Assembly: GCA_015501595.1 (NCBI GenBank)
Contig: JADNRX010000025.1
Span: 1-64,000, forward strand
From: Hymenopellis radicata
Taxonomy: Eukaryota; Basidiomycota; Agaricomycetes; Agaricales; Physalacriaceae
Length of the DNA: 64,000 bases
Direction: 5' to 3'
Both the position numbers and the translations under genes were made by a program. Below the pieces are notes generated by a model that worked only from the letters and a program-made list of their open reading frames with translations, was not told where the DNA came from and searched no databases. Below, piece by piece: positions 33,601-42,695 of this stretch (position 1 is the first letter of the stretch; each line of letters opens with the position of its first letter).

Positions 33601-34270
33601 GTCGTGGATCAGCTCGCCTTTCCGGGCCAGGCCTGCACCCCCACCTCCGCCTCCACCTCGTGCATCATCGCCGCCCGTTGTTTCAGCGAGTCCTCCGCCC
33701 ATTGTACACCGGCTGCCGCGGCAGCGCCGTAAACACGAGCCCGACGTGCTAGGTCCATCTCACGCTGGTCCTTCTTACATGGCCACTCCTTACGCGCCCT
33801 TGCCCCCGCCGCCCAAGAAATTGACTCGTAAAGAACGGCACGAGCTCGCGCGCGATAGGGCGCGGCGGCAGTGGGAGAACAGGCGCGCTGTTTCGAGAGA
33901 CTGGGCAGATACCTCAGTCGTAGGACGGAACCCGGCGTTTTTCCTGGACTTTGACGAGTTTGTGGGCAGCGAGGCTAGAGGGCCCGTGTTTGATTCGGAG
34001 GTGAAGATTTTGAAGAAGTATGAGAGGGACACCAGACCGCGTGTTGCAGAGGCGCCGCCTGGGCCGGGGAATCTGCAGATGGCGTTTACGGGCTTTGCTG
34101 GGGCGACGAGGAACGGGTTTACTTTCACGGCACCGGCCGCGTCCACTACTCCTTCTCCTCAGCCTCCTCCGGCGGCTCCTCCTCTTCGGCGGCGAAACGC
34201 TTTTCGTCCTGAAGTTGAACGTTCCGATCCTGGTGATTCGGAAGAGAGTGATGATGATGATGAGCTATGA
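30672..34270 (+). CDS. Large disordered protein with tandem repeats (unknown function)
   Basis: A chain of exons on the plus strand: 30,672-30,758, 30,808-32,834, then short exons near 32,885-32,987, 33,031-33,078, 33,127-33,168 and a long last exon from 33,226 to 34,270, all with in-phase GT..AG introns; roughly 1,100 residues. The start MEDFTITRRISR fits an ordered N-terminus of about 170 residues. Then follow acidic runs, five copies of a 37-40-residue repeat (LYAPARADHITLxELLN..GRSPPSTAA), three DDxDLYA..PVPASTS blocks, a basic helical stretch (RRVERFPKQFGLKRH), and a Pro/Ser/Arg-rich second half with DISSKRMRSS and a charged KKLTRKERHELARDRARRQW helix. The C-terminus is acidic (EESDDDDEL). 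No known domain. A nuclear or scaffold role is only a guess. Confidence 0.7.
31531..32090 (+). repeat. Coding minisatellite, five units of about 110-120 bp
   Basis: Units 2-4 are almost identical in DNA ('ccggaaaaccctttgtatgc', 'cccgcaagagcagatcacat', 'ttgcatgaattgctcaattc'). Unit 1 is slightly diverged and unit 5 strongly. Every unit length is a multiple of three, so copy number can change without loss of frame. Confidence 0.95.
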
Positions 34271-35269
34271 TTATTTATTGTCTTTCGGTATCGTAGATTG
34301 TAGATGTATATTTTTGGATGTGTTTGTATTTTTGGCCTCGGCGATTGGTCGAGTAGATTGTAGATGTAGAGTACATTTTTCTATTGTGTTTGTATTCCTG
34401 GCTTTGGAGATTTGTCTAATCATTCGCGCTTGCTTTTGGGTTCTTGTCGAAGAGCCCATTTTCACCTGTCTGTTTGATACATACTCGTGTCCGAGCTCAA
34501 CGTCAACTTCGGGTTGACAGAACAATTGAAGATGTCGGCCTGGAGTCGGATCTTATAGCTGCGGTGGCGGCGGCGACGTGTAATTACACGCTCCGCGCGG
34601 CGGTCGAGACTGGAATCCGATTGTTCTATAGACTATCACCGCTTCAGTTCGAGAGACCTGTTGTAGGCAGACGTATAAAGCGGATGTTCTCAAAACAGAA
34701 CAACACCTTTAACCGTCACTAGAACATGTACTACACGCTCCTGGCCCACCGTAACGTATGTCCGCTTCTACTCTTTCCATGCAACCGCTGAACGTTAACG
34801 AACCCTTTCTGTAGACTCTCGCCCTCTGGGCCTCAGCGCAGATTGCATTCGCGAGTATCATCATTGCCGCGAGGAATTCAGCTCAGTGAGAGCAGCCGCT
34901 GACCAGATGATACGTCTTTCTGATAGCTTACAATAGGAAACCCTCCAAGTCGATCGTGGCGTCGTCTCCCTTACGATCCCGCTGGGACGAACTGACAGCG
35001 AGATCGCTGTCTCGTTATTTCGAAGTTATACCATGAAGAAAGCCACGCATTTGCGTAGTTAGTGCAGATGTTGAAGTGTCTAAAAATCATCGGCTCGCGA
35101 ATGACAACCAAATGGCGTCCCACTTCACAGCAACAAAGAAGATCCCCAGCAATAAATCCACGGAAACGTTGTTGTTCATACTTACCGAGGAGAATAAAAA
35201 AGTATGTAACTAGTATGAATGTAATTGTCCAGCAGCATGTGCTGTTCTAAAAGGTGAGTAGTAGCAGCA
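34271..35269. other. No supported gene
   Basis: The sequence 'gtagattgtagatgta' recurs at 34,295 and 34,354 with 'ttttt(g/c)...gtgtttgtatt' following, a small direct repeat in the 3' flank of the repeat-protein gene. A possible two- or three-exon fragment (34,726-35,050) includes ALWASAQIAFASIIIAARNSA, but it has no recognised domain. Confidence 0.4.
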
Positions 35270-37225
35270 CTATAGGAACACAACAGCAGCGATCAATCCC
35301 GCTATCGACATGGTCATAAACGCGGGAACGTGAGTCACGGCAGCGCCGGAGCTCGAGTTGTCGGCCTGAGAACCGCTGCTGCTGCTGCTGCTACCATCAC
35401 TGGAGTTTGTCGAACTTTCAGTGTAGGGGAAGGATGTGTTGGTATTAGTCTCGCGGTATAGATCAGTCGTGGGTATTTTGTTGCACTGTCCGATGGGCTG
35501 CAGCTGTTACCAGAAAAAATGTCGTCAGTGGAATGAGCAGAGGACACCAACGGGAGAAAACGAACAGTAAACGCAGGGTTGTAGTGTTGCGCAGTCTCCA
35601 AGTTGTAACCAATAGCCAGATCGACAGTGATTTCGTACAGATCGTGTTCAAGAACAATGAACCTGGCGGAGAAAGTCAGAATGAGGAAGCTCAAGGAATG
35701 GAATAGACCGAACCCAGAGTCAATTTCAGTGGCATTGCCGATCAGATTGTCAAAGGTCTGGATACATTGTGCACCGGTAGCCGTGCCGCCAGCGACATCC
35801 CAATCTACGAGAAGACTATCAGTCGGCTGTCGGGAACATTGCATGCAGACAAACCGTTCGTGTCAAAGGAAACCCCATTGGCGACAGTCCAGATGACAGG
35901 TACAAGTCCCATGGCAAGGGAAATCGCACGAACACGATCGTCTGATAAGCTCATTAGATGGTTGGTTGAAATCGAGATCTCGCGAGTAACAGCGTACCGA
36001 TATCACCATATGGAGGGCGCATCGTCGTGGGCGTAACACCGAGGACGTCCTTGATAGCCTTACGCGTCCATCCCAACTCGGCGACAATTTGCTCGTTCGT
36101 CAACTTGGTGAGAGCCTACCAGGAATGAATTGAATAACTCAGGGTCAATCTGGATCATCACGTACAGGATGAGCCCAAGTATGAACGCTAATCTCATGGC
36201 CGGCTAGGTACTGTTCGCGAAGTATGTTGGGATACGAAATGACGCGGGAACCGACGACGAAGAATGTGGCGCTGATATCTTTCTCTTCCAGGTAGTTGAG
36301 GAGTTTACTGCGGGCGCGGTCAGGAACTAACACACTTGCGAGTATTCGGAAAAACGACGAACCCAGCTGCGCGGAGAGGCTGATTAGCACGCAGTCGATA
36401 AAAGATACTCATGAGGACTTACTGTAGGGACTTGGTCCGTCATCGAAGCTGCGTGGAGGAATTGGATCAGCATGAAAGAGGAGTAACTGGCGGCAAGGAG
36501 CGTACCTAACACCCCATGTGAGCTTGTCTGGGCAGACTGTAATGTCGGTATCCCGAGTGTGGTGACCGCACGTCCACCAGCCTCGGTTTGCAGCGTCTGC
36601 AGCGAACTGGGATCGCTTGCGCAAGAACCATCTGTGGTGGGTTCAAGATCGGGAATGTCAATGCCATCAAGCTCCTTCATCCACTCGGCAACTTCGTCGG
36701 AATCTGTTGTAACATGTCGTTGAATACCTCAGTAAAAAATTTGAAGGGTGAAACGAACCTGTAGGTGGAGTCTTGTCCATGGTAGGCCACACATTCTGGG
36801 AGTAGGTGACTGCCAAGTCGTTAGGACTCTATTTTTTGACATCAATGGAAGAGCTTACAGGCGGGGAGCGCAGGCGCATCAGATAATCCAGAAATCGTCG
36901 GGGTGGTGCCCTCAGAGAAGGTCGTCGTCGGGGAAAAAGTTGTACCTGTCGACATGCCGAAGGTGATGACACTTAACGCCGGTACGCCCGATACTGTCGC
37001 AGCAGCGGTCTCGAGGCCTGACGACACTGCTACAGCCACAGAGGACCCGCCAGTAGCGCCTGCTGCAGCGGTGGTGGCAGTAGTTCCAGATGCCGTCGTG
37101 GTCGTGGCGGCCGCCGCGGAACCAGAGGCCTGTCGTTTGTGGACGTGGTGATGAGGATGTATGCCATGAGCGTGGGCAGTTGATGCAGCCAGGACAAGCG
37201 CAGCGAAAGATGATAGGAACATCAT
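35270..37225 (-). CDS. Chitin deacetylase (CE4 polysaccharide deacetylase), GPI-anchored type
   Basis: Signal peptide MMFLSSFAALVLAASTAHA with an HGIHPHHHVHKR start, a Ser/Thr/Ala-rich linker, then FTYSQNVWPTMDKTPPT. The catalytic NodB domain shows all five motifs: FDDGPSPY (motif 1), HEISVHTWAHP (metal His, motif 2), RPPYGDIDDRVR (motif 3), DWDV (motif 4) and IVLEHDLYE (motif 5). The C-terminus is QPIGQCNKIPTTDLY, a Ser-rich spacer and a hydrophobic GPI-type tail (FMTMSIAGLIAAVVFL). It deacetylates chitin to chitosan in the cell wall. Exon 1 is 36,859-37,225 and exon 2 is 36,759-36,809; later boundaries near 36,360-36,430 are unresolved. In exon 3 the frame slips by one base at the GGG run 36,609-36,611 (before AADAANRGWWTCG), another likely consensus error. 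Confidence 0.9.
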
Positions 37226-37795
37226 GACGAGGAAACAAAGGAATGTAGGAGGCTCAGACGAGCAAGTGGTCGTTGTGTGATGGAAAGAAAAGGAAGAAGG
37301 GGGGTTATGTTATTTTTCAGTAACCTCGGCAGTGGAGTTGATCCACGATATAAATAAACAAGTGCTGCGGCTATAAATACTTGACCAACTTCGGAAGGCA
37401 GCCCGAGGGCCGAAGGCGCGCATCTTGTACAAATCGTTCTGCTCGTCGGGCGGTCTGAAAACGGAGCATGAATGTGTGGCGCATTACCAGGAGATCGTTG
37501 AAGAATCCAAGTCATTCCCAGACTGCCAAGGCATGGGCGATGAAAGCTGATTTATGTACGTGTTGCTATGGAGAGAATGCAGAAAATTGGAGTCTGATGA
37601 TGGAAGAATAATACAGTCAGCGTAGCCATGCTTCAGAAAAGTGTTCAATTTCCTCTCGTGTGAGACGTCGTAGAACGCTGTTAGCTATCAGGGAAACCGC
37701 CGCATCCGCATAGACGGATTTGGGCATCAACGCATTTGTCCTTGTTTACTGGCAGCTTGACATTGCTCATCGTCGTCCACAACGGCGCGTTCAGT
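37226..37795. promoter_or_regulatory. Divergent intergenic region: chitin deacetylase and zinc-finger gene
   Basis: The 570-bp gap between two divergently transcribed genes must hold both promoters. 37,340-37,360 reads 'ccacgatataaataaacaag'; on the minus strand this gives TTTATTTATATC, a TATA-like element about 120 bp upstream of the deacetylase ATG. No other motif was assigned. Confidence 0.35.
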
Positions 37796-39059
37796 ATGTC
37801 CCGCTTCATGTCGCCATCTCCGCCCGCTCCGGCGCCGCTCCTAGCGCCTCGGCCGTATCGCACGGCACAGTTTCCCGGCTTCGACGCACCACCTCCGTTC
37901 GCGGAGCCATCACGGCCACCGAGACTAGGCGCCAATTCTCGCTTACTGTCGAGCTCGCCGGAGCCCGAGCCTCACAATGATGCGTCGCCCGCCATTCTAG
38001 AAGACTCGGAATCGTCAGACGAAGAGATTTCTGAGGAGGCGTCGTCGCAGAATGCATCCAACAAGGACGAGGAAACCGCGACATGTCTGTGGGGCGACTG
38101 TGGGAAGGTCTTTACTCAGCTAGCATCGCTCATTGAGCACATACACACCGGTGAGCACGCTATGTCGGCCTTGTGAAGCGCGTTACTAATTTTGACATAG
38201 AGCACGTCGGTGTCAACAAATCCAATTACTACTGTGACTGGTCAACGTGCACTCGGCGCGGCATTCCCCAGACGTCGCGATTTGCGTTGACTTCACATCT
38301 ACGCTCGCACACAAAAGAAAAGCCATTCGTCTGTCCATTACCAGGTGAACGAATATATCCAACTTTGTTAACACGTTTAATTAAACTCGCACAGAATGCG
38401 ACAAGTCTTTTACACGCTCCGACGCTCTGGCAAAGCATCTGCGCCACCAGCACAACAAATCGCCACCGGCACCAGGCCGCGGTGGCTCTCGGAAACGCAA
38501 GCGATTACCCGGCGACATTGAAGTCACCGCCATACCTTCAACCCGTTCCCTTACCCCCACTCTCAGCACCTTTGCCTTCAATGTCAATCCTGAAGGAGAG
38601 GTTATGGACTTTAACAACGCTGCCGCTCCCCGCGACCCCTTCATCCATGTTCGCGCAGGCAGCAGCACGCGATCGCCTTCACCACTTCGACGGCAGCCCC
38701 ACGAAGACGACGAGGGATACAACTCTTCCTCCTCTACCCCAGATGTCATCCCACAACATCTTCTACACATGTACGACCCCGTATCGGGTAAGATACAGGG
38801 CCGCTCGCAGCATCAGGTCATGTACCTCCTTATGAAGGCCAAGTATCGCTATGCCCAAGAACAGCATGATCTGCTGTTAGAAGAGCTGCGAATAGCCAAG
38901 GCGCAGCTCCAGAGGGAGAAGGAGGCGAAGGAGATTGCGGTGGACCGTGTGCTCTTGGGGCTGTATGGCGCCAAGGCCGAGCCACTGGTTGCCCCAATAC
39001 CGTCTCCTCAGGCGCCGCCTGTACCTCCCGAGCCGAATGGGAAGGCAAAGACGTCGTGA
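37796..39059 (+). CDS. C2H2 zinc-finger protein (GLI/Iec1-like finger array)
   Basis: Three exons (37,796-38,150; 38,201-38,344; 38,395-39,059) in consistent phase, 387 residues. After a Pro/Ser-rich acidic N-terminus come three C2H2 fingers: CLWGDCGKVF..LIEHIHTEH, CDWSTCTRRG..LTSHLRSHTKEKPF and CPLPECDKSF..LAKHLRHQH. The TKEKPF linker and the wide first finger are of the GLI/ZIC style. Similar arrays occur in the fungal INO80-complex finger subunit Iec1, so a chromatin role is possible, but general transcription factor is the safer call. A coiled coil follows (about residues 305-350, YRYAQEQHDLLLEELRIAKA), and the tail is Pro-rich. No frame break. Confidence 0.88.
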
Positions 39060-39949
39060 TCCGTGTATTATTGTGTTGTACTTTGCTATCGGTTAATGTA
39101 TTATTCTTTAATGCGCCTTGTCACTGACTTGTGAAGCTACATAGCTCGCAAGTCCAGCTTGTATTCAAGTCCAGATTGCAAGTGTCTACACCCGATATCA
39201 GTCATCGAGACTATTCTGCGACTCGCGATGATTCTGAAGGTGTAGTACGCTTGGGTTCAAGTAGAGGTGAGGAGCTTGGGCTTCAATGACCTCGAGCGAA
39301 TGTTGCTGAAATCGCAGACTTCAGATACTCGCCTTTGTTAAGAGTCTGACGCTCTATCCGATTGAGCTAGGCGGTCAACACGAGGAGGAATATCTAGAAT
39401 CCATGTGCATCGCAGAATGCTGATGACTCTCGGCCTAAATAGACGCGATCGACGTTGAAACGTTGATCGACAACACCATCACGCCCTTTCACTTACTTCC
39501 ATGCGTCGTTTTCTTGCTTTCAAGTCTTTTACCTGCCCCCAACGAAAGGTCCGTATATTTGCCGTGGCAGAGCCATCAATCCCAAGATTCTGTACTAGGA
39601 CAGCATCTCTGTCTTTTAGTCTCACATCAAACTAATAATGTGGCGTAGCACTAACGCGCCTCCAAGGCCATTAGATGCTTCTCCGGCTACATCCCCGACA
39701 AACGCGAGCTGGTAGAGGCTGTGACTAGTGGTCCGTCCGATCCACTCGGCCATCCTCGCTGTAGACAGTGGAAATCAACTTCAAATCTCGGAGTCAACGT
39801 CGATGATATGGAACTAATGCCTGGTTGGAGTGGTGTCGGAAGGCCTTGATGTGCCAGGTGAACTTCGGAAAATAGAGCAGCTTGCATAAGACCCATCGGA
39901 ATTACTTCGTCCGCTAAAGTTGGCTGAATGTCTGATCCGAGGCAGCAAG
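39060..39949. other. Intergenic with a tRNA-like relic
   Basis: Apart from the degenerate tRNA-Lys-like sequence at 39,288-39,376, no gene is visible. Short frames near 39,463-39,648 and 39,687-39,999 have no recognisable content. Confidence 0.45.
39288..39376 (-). tRNA. tRNA-Lys(CUU)-like sequence, degenerate
   Basis: The minus strand has an excellent tRNA-Lys 5' half: acceptor GACCGCC, TAGCTCAATCGG A box, D-stem GCTC/GAGC, then anticodon arm TCAGA-CTCTTAA..TCTGA with anticodon CTT and about 12 extra bases (a possible intron). The 3' half is poor: the T-stem keeps only GCGA/TCGC around an oversized loop, and the 3' acceptor strand pairs at only five of seven positions. It is likely a decayed tRNA gene. 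Confidence 0.45.
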
Positions 39950-40289
39950 AGGCCCCGGGAAGCTCCCCTATAAGTACCGCCGGCGACCAAGGCCCTCAAA
40001 AGTCCAAATTTAAAATCCAGCGAGGCGAAACAGCACTAACAACGGGATTCGAACGCACGGGCAACGTGAAAGTAATGCGTTGAGGGCCAGCTTGCACAGC
40101 GCAGCCTCTTGGCTACGCATGTCTCCATGCACACCTCAAAGTTGGTACCTCGTCTGTGAAAAGTCCAATCTTCGCCGGACCTCAGCTCGAATTGCCCTCA
40201 AAAGTCCAAGTTTTCGCCGGGGTTTTGGTCGATTTTGAGCCCTCAAAAGTCCAAAATCGCCGGCGGTATAGGGGAGCTTCTCGGGGTCT
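39950..40289. mobile_element. 340-bp MITE with 8-bp target duplication and a tRNA-like core
   Basis: Terminal inverted repeats: left AGGCCCCGGGAAGCTCCCCT, right (reverse complement) AGACCCCGAGAAGCTCCCCT, both continuing into TATA..CCGCCGGCGA. The flanks carry the 8-bp direct repeat GCAGCAAG at 39,942-39,949 and 40,290-40,297. The interior has three copies of CCCTCAAAAGTCCAA. On the minus strand it has a tRNA-like stretch with A-box TAGCCAAGAGG and B-box-like CGTTCGAATCC. There are no coding frames, so it is non-autonomous. The 8-bp duplication fits hAT-like transposases, which is inference. Confidence 0.85.
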
Positions 40290-40416
40290 GCAGCAAGGCT
40301 TCTCGATCAACGTCGCCATCAATAATGGTTGATGGCATTCACGATCAACAAGAATCCGTGCGTGGGAATATTATACCTATATATTGTTGACAGTTGGCTT
40401 TCATGCTCTCGAACCC

Positions 40417-42695
40417 ATGGCTGCAACGTGTCGTCGCGAAGACGAATATCTGAATCTCAGTCCTCCGCACTTTGGACGCGATGGCGCCCCTCCTGTGGTT
40501 CCGAAACACGCGCATGGAGACTTCCTCGATACCCACATCGACGACAATCTCGTTCTAAAACGCGTCCAGTGTCATACCGATCTGATAACCGAGCTCGCCG
40601 GGTATACAGACGAGAAGCTGGCTAGTGCTCGGGAACATATTCACTTCACAGATTCGATGTTTGGAGACTCGACAGTGTGGTATAGGCAACAAAGTGATAT
40701 GAACACGTCGGAAGCCATCGCCAAAATACAGATGTTCGGTCCAGGACTCACTGCCTCTCGACTTGCTTCTACAGTGCTCATCCATCCGCAGACACCTACT
40801 GCTGCGCCAGCAATGTCGTGGGCCCGTGCGCGTCTCGATACATGCGATCCTCAATCCTCCAATCCATTTGTCACTGAGAATTACTTTCTCTGCTGCATCG
40901 ATTACAGTACCGCACCATCCGCACTCCTGGAGCGACATTCTCCCGACACACTCCCAAAACTGTTCGCTCTACGGAAACATAACCGTCTTTTTGCAGTGGG
41001 CGTCTTCTTCTGCCCTTCCGCTCACGACATTTTGCGCGGCATGGGTGTCCTCAGTGAGACGGAGACGTTCCCGTGGGTTTCGAACTCGAAGCCTCAACGC
41101 CCCTCGCCCGCACAGGCCGCTCGTCCTCCTGATAGCCCTCACCCGCCGTGGTCTTTGCCGAATGTTATGCCAGTACCGCAGCAAGAGAGAGGGATTAGGC
41201 GGAGTACGCGAATTGCTTCGCCAGTTGTGGAATACCACGCCCCAGGTAGAGTTACCCCGATTGGTAAGGTAGAATGGCGCAATCAGCCCGCGCAGTACGT
41301 TCAAAGAGTAAGTTCTTTGTGAGTTCGCATCGTATGGTTCTCATAATCCTGTAGGCGTGGGCTAACGCCGTTCGAACTGACGCCTCAGTCATCATCTTTG
41401 ACTGCGGAAACTATCTACGCATCGGTATTCGTCATCGCGAGACTCAGACGCTTTTCTTGTCTGAATTATTCGATGTTTGTCACTGCAAGGCCCCTGCGTA
41501 CGGAAGAGTATGGGCTGGTATACATCTGGCTATTGTAGACGATATTTTACAGCGACTTGAGGCCCTTCACCCAGCGTCGGCAGAACGCGACGCCTCGCCC
41601 ATATCGAGGCCGCTATCACCCGACGCAGACGCGGAGCGCCCGAACAAGAAAGTAAAACCCCGTCGTCCGCGGAAACCGAGGACCAAAAATGTAGGCTTCG
41701 TTTGAGCGTTTGATCTCGATTTTCACCCGTTCATATCTAGTCGTCGACGGTGCCAAAGGGAAAGGTGGGTTCGCCATCTGCGATACCAATGGTACTCAAG
41801 TATTCGTTAGGCTCCTGATCATTCAACCAACGCTGAAGCTGCACCATCTAGGACCATCGGGGGAACCGTTAAGCAAATTGAGGTGATTGACGTCTCTGTT
41901 TGAGAGCAAACCATTCGCTGACGAACTCTCAAAGGCCTTGCATGTCTCGTTCCAGCGTCATCTTACCCTTGCCGTGTACATCAGATCAGGCATCTACAAC
42001 TCGCCTTCGCCCTCCATACTACTGAAACCGGGAAAGCGGCGTCTGGCCGTGTATCCGTCGGCCAGTTACATCACTTTAGTCCTCGGTTCGCGACTTGGTC
42101 GAGGCGCTACGGGCGATGTGTATAATGCGACCGTCCCGAAGGCGAAGCACGGCCCAGTGGTCGTAAAGCTAGCCACAACATTTGAGCGCCTATGTCGCTT
42201 GCGACACGAGTATTCCGTTTACGCGCATCTAGAAGCCGCTGGCGTGGAGTACATTCCTAGGCTTTTTGGGTTTTATCAAGACGGCCATCGTAATGTTGGC
42301 GCATTAGTGTTAGGTAACGCCGGGGACAATCTTGCAGCGCGAAACGGAAGGCTGACCGATGACCAAAAGTAAGCCTCGTTTCGTCATTTTTATCTTCAAC
42401 TGACATGGTCTTGACCAGGGAGGAGCTAAGGCGCGCGCTGAGCGCAATTCACGCAGCAGGCGTTATACACCGTGATCTGCGGGCATGGAACATCCTGATT
42501 GACAGTAGTGGTCGCATTTCTATCATCGACTTCGATCGGGCGGGTACTAGGCCAACCGCGGCCGATATAGAGAAGGAAGTCGCGCGCTTAGAATCATTTC
42601 TTAATGGCGAACTCATTGATGACGGTGAAATTATTGGAGTCGATAGTATGCCTGCTAATATTGGAGAGCTTGTCAACGACAATCGAGAAGCCTAA
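40417..42695 (+). CDS. K1: large protein with conserved N-terminal domain and C-terminal protein kinase domain
   Basis: Start MAATCRRED at 40,417; first intron GTAAGT after 41,307; exon 2 from 41,355. The N-terminal domain (about 420 residues) is shared with K3 and K2: DTHIDDNLVLKR, VLIHPQTP, then FDCGNYLRIGIRHRETQTLF. A basic Pro-rich linker (KKVKPRRPRKPRTK, a possible NLS) precedes the kinase domain. That domain has a Gly loop GRGATGDVYNA, the lysine VVVKLA, RHEYSVYAHL (helix C), catalytic HRDLRAWNI and IIDFDRAG in place of DFG. The last intron (GTAAGC..GACCAG) lies before EELRRAL. The kinase lobe is short at its C-terminus, as in Bud32- or aminoglycoside-kinase-like folds. The junction near 41,700-41,890 (linker to kinase) is not fully resolved. 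Its stop codon overlaps that of K2. Confidence 0.78.

Noticed and set aside
29640..35050. Homology between fragments ending TVPLGTDE (29.8 kb) and TIPLGRTDSE (35.0 kb)
   Set aside because: Only about ten residues agree and neither fragment has a stable exon model.
40020..40130. Possible separate tRNA-Leu/Ser gene on the minus strand
   Set aside because: A and B boxes are recognisable, but the acceptor stem does not pair, the T-stem has a mismatch, and the stretch lies inside a MITE. Treated as a tRNA-like part of that element.
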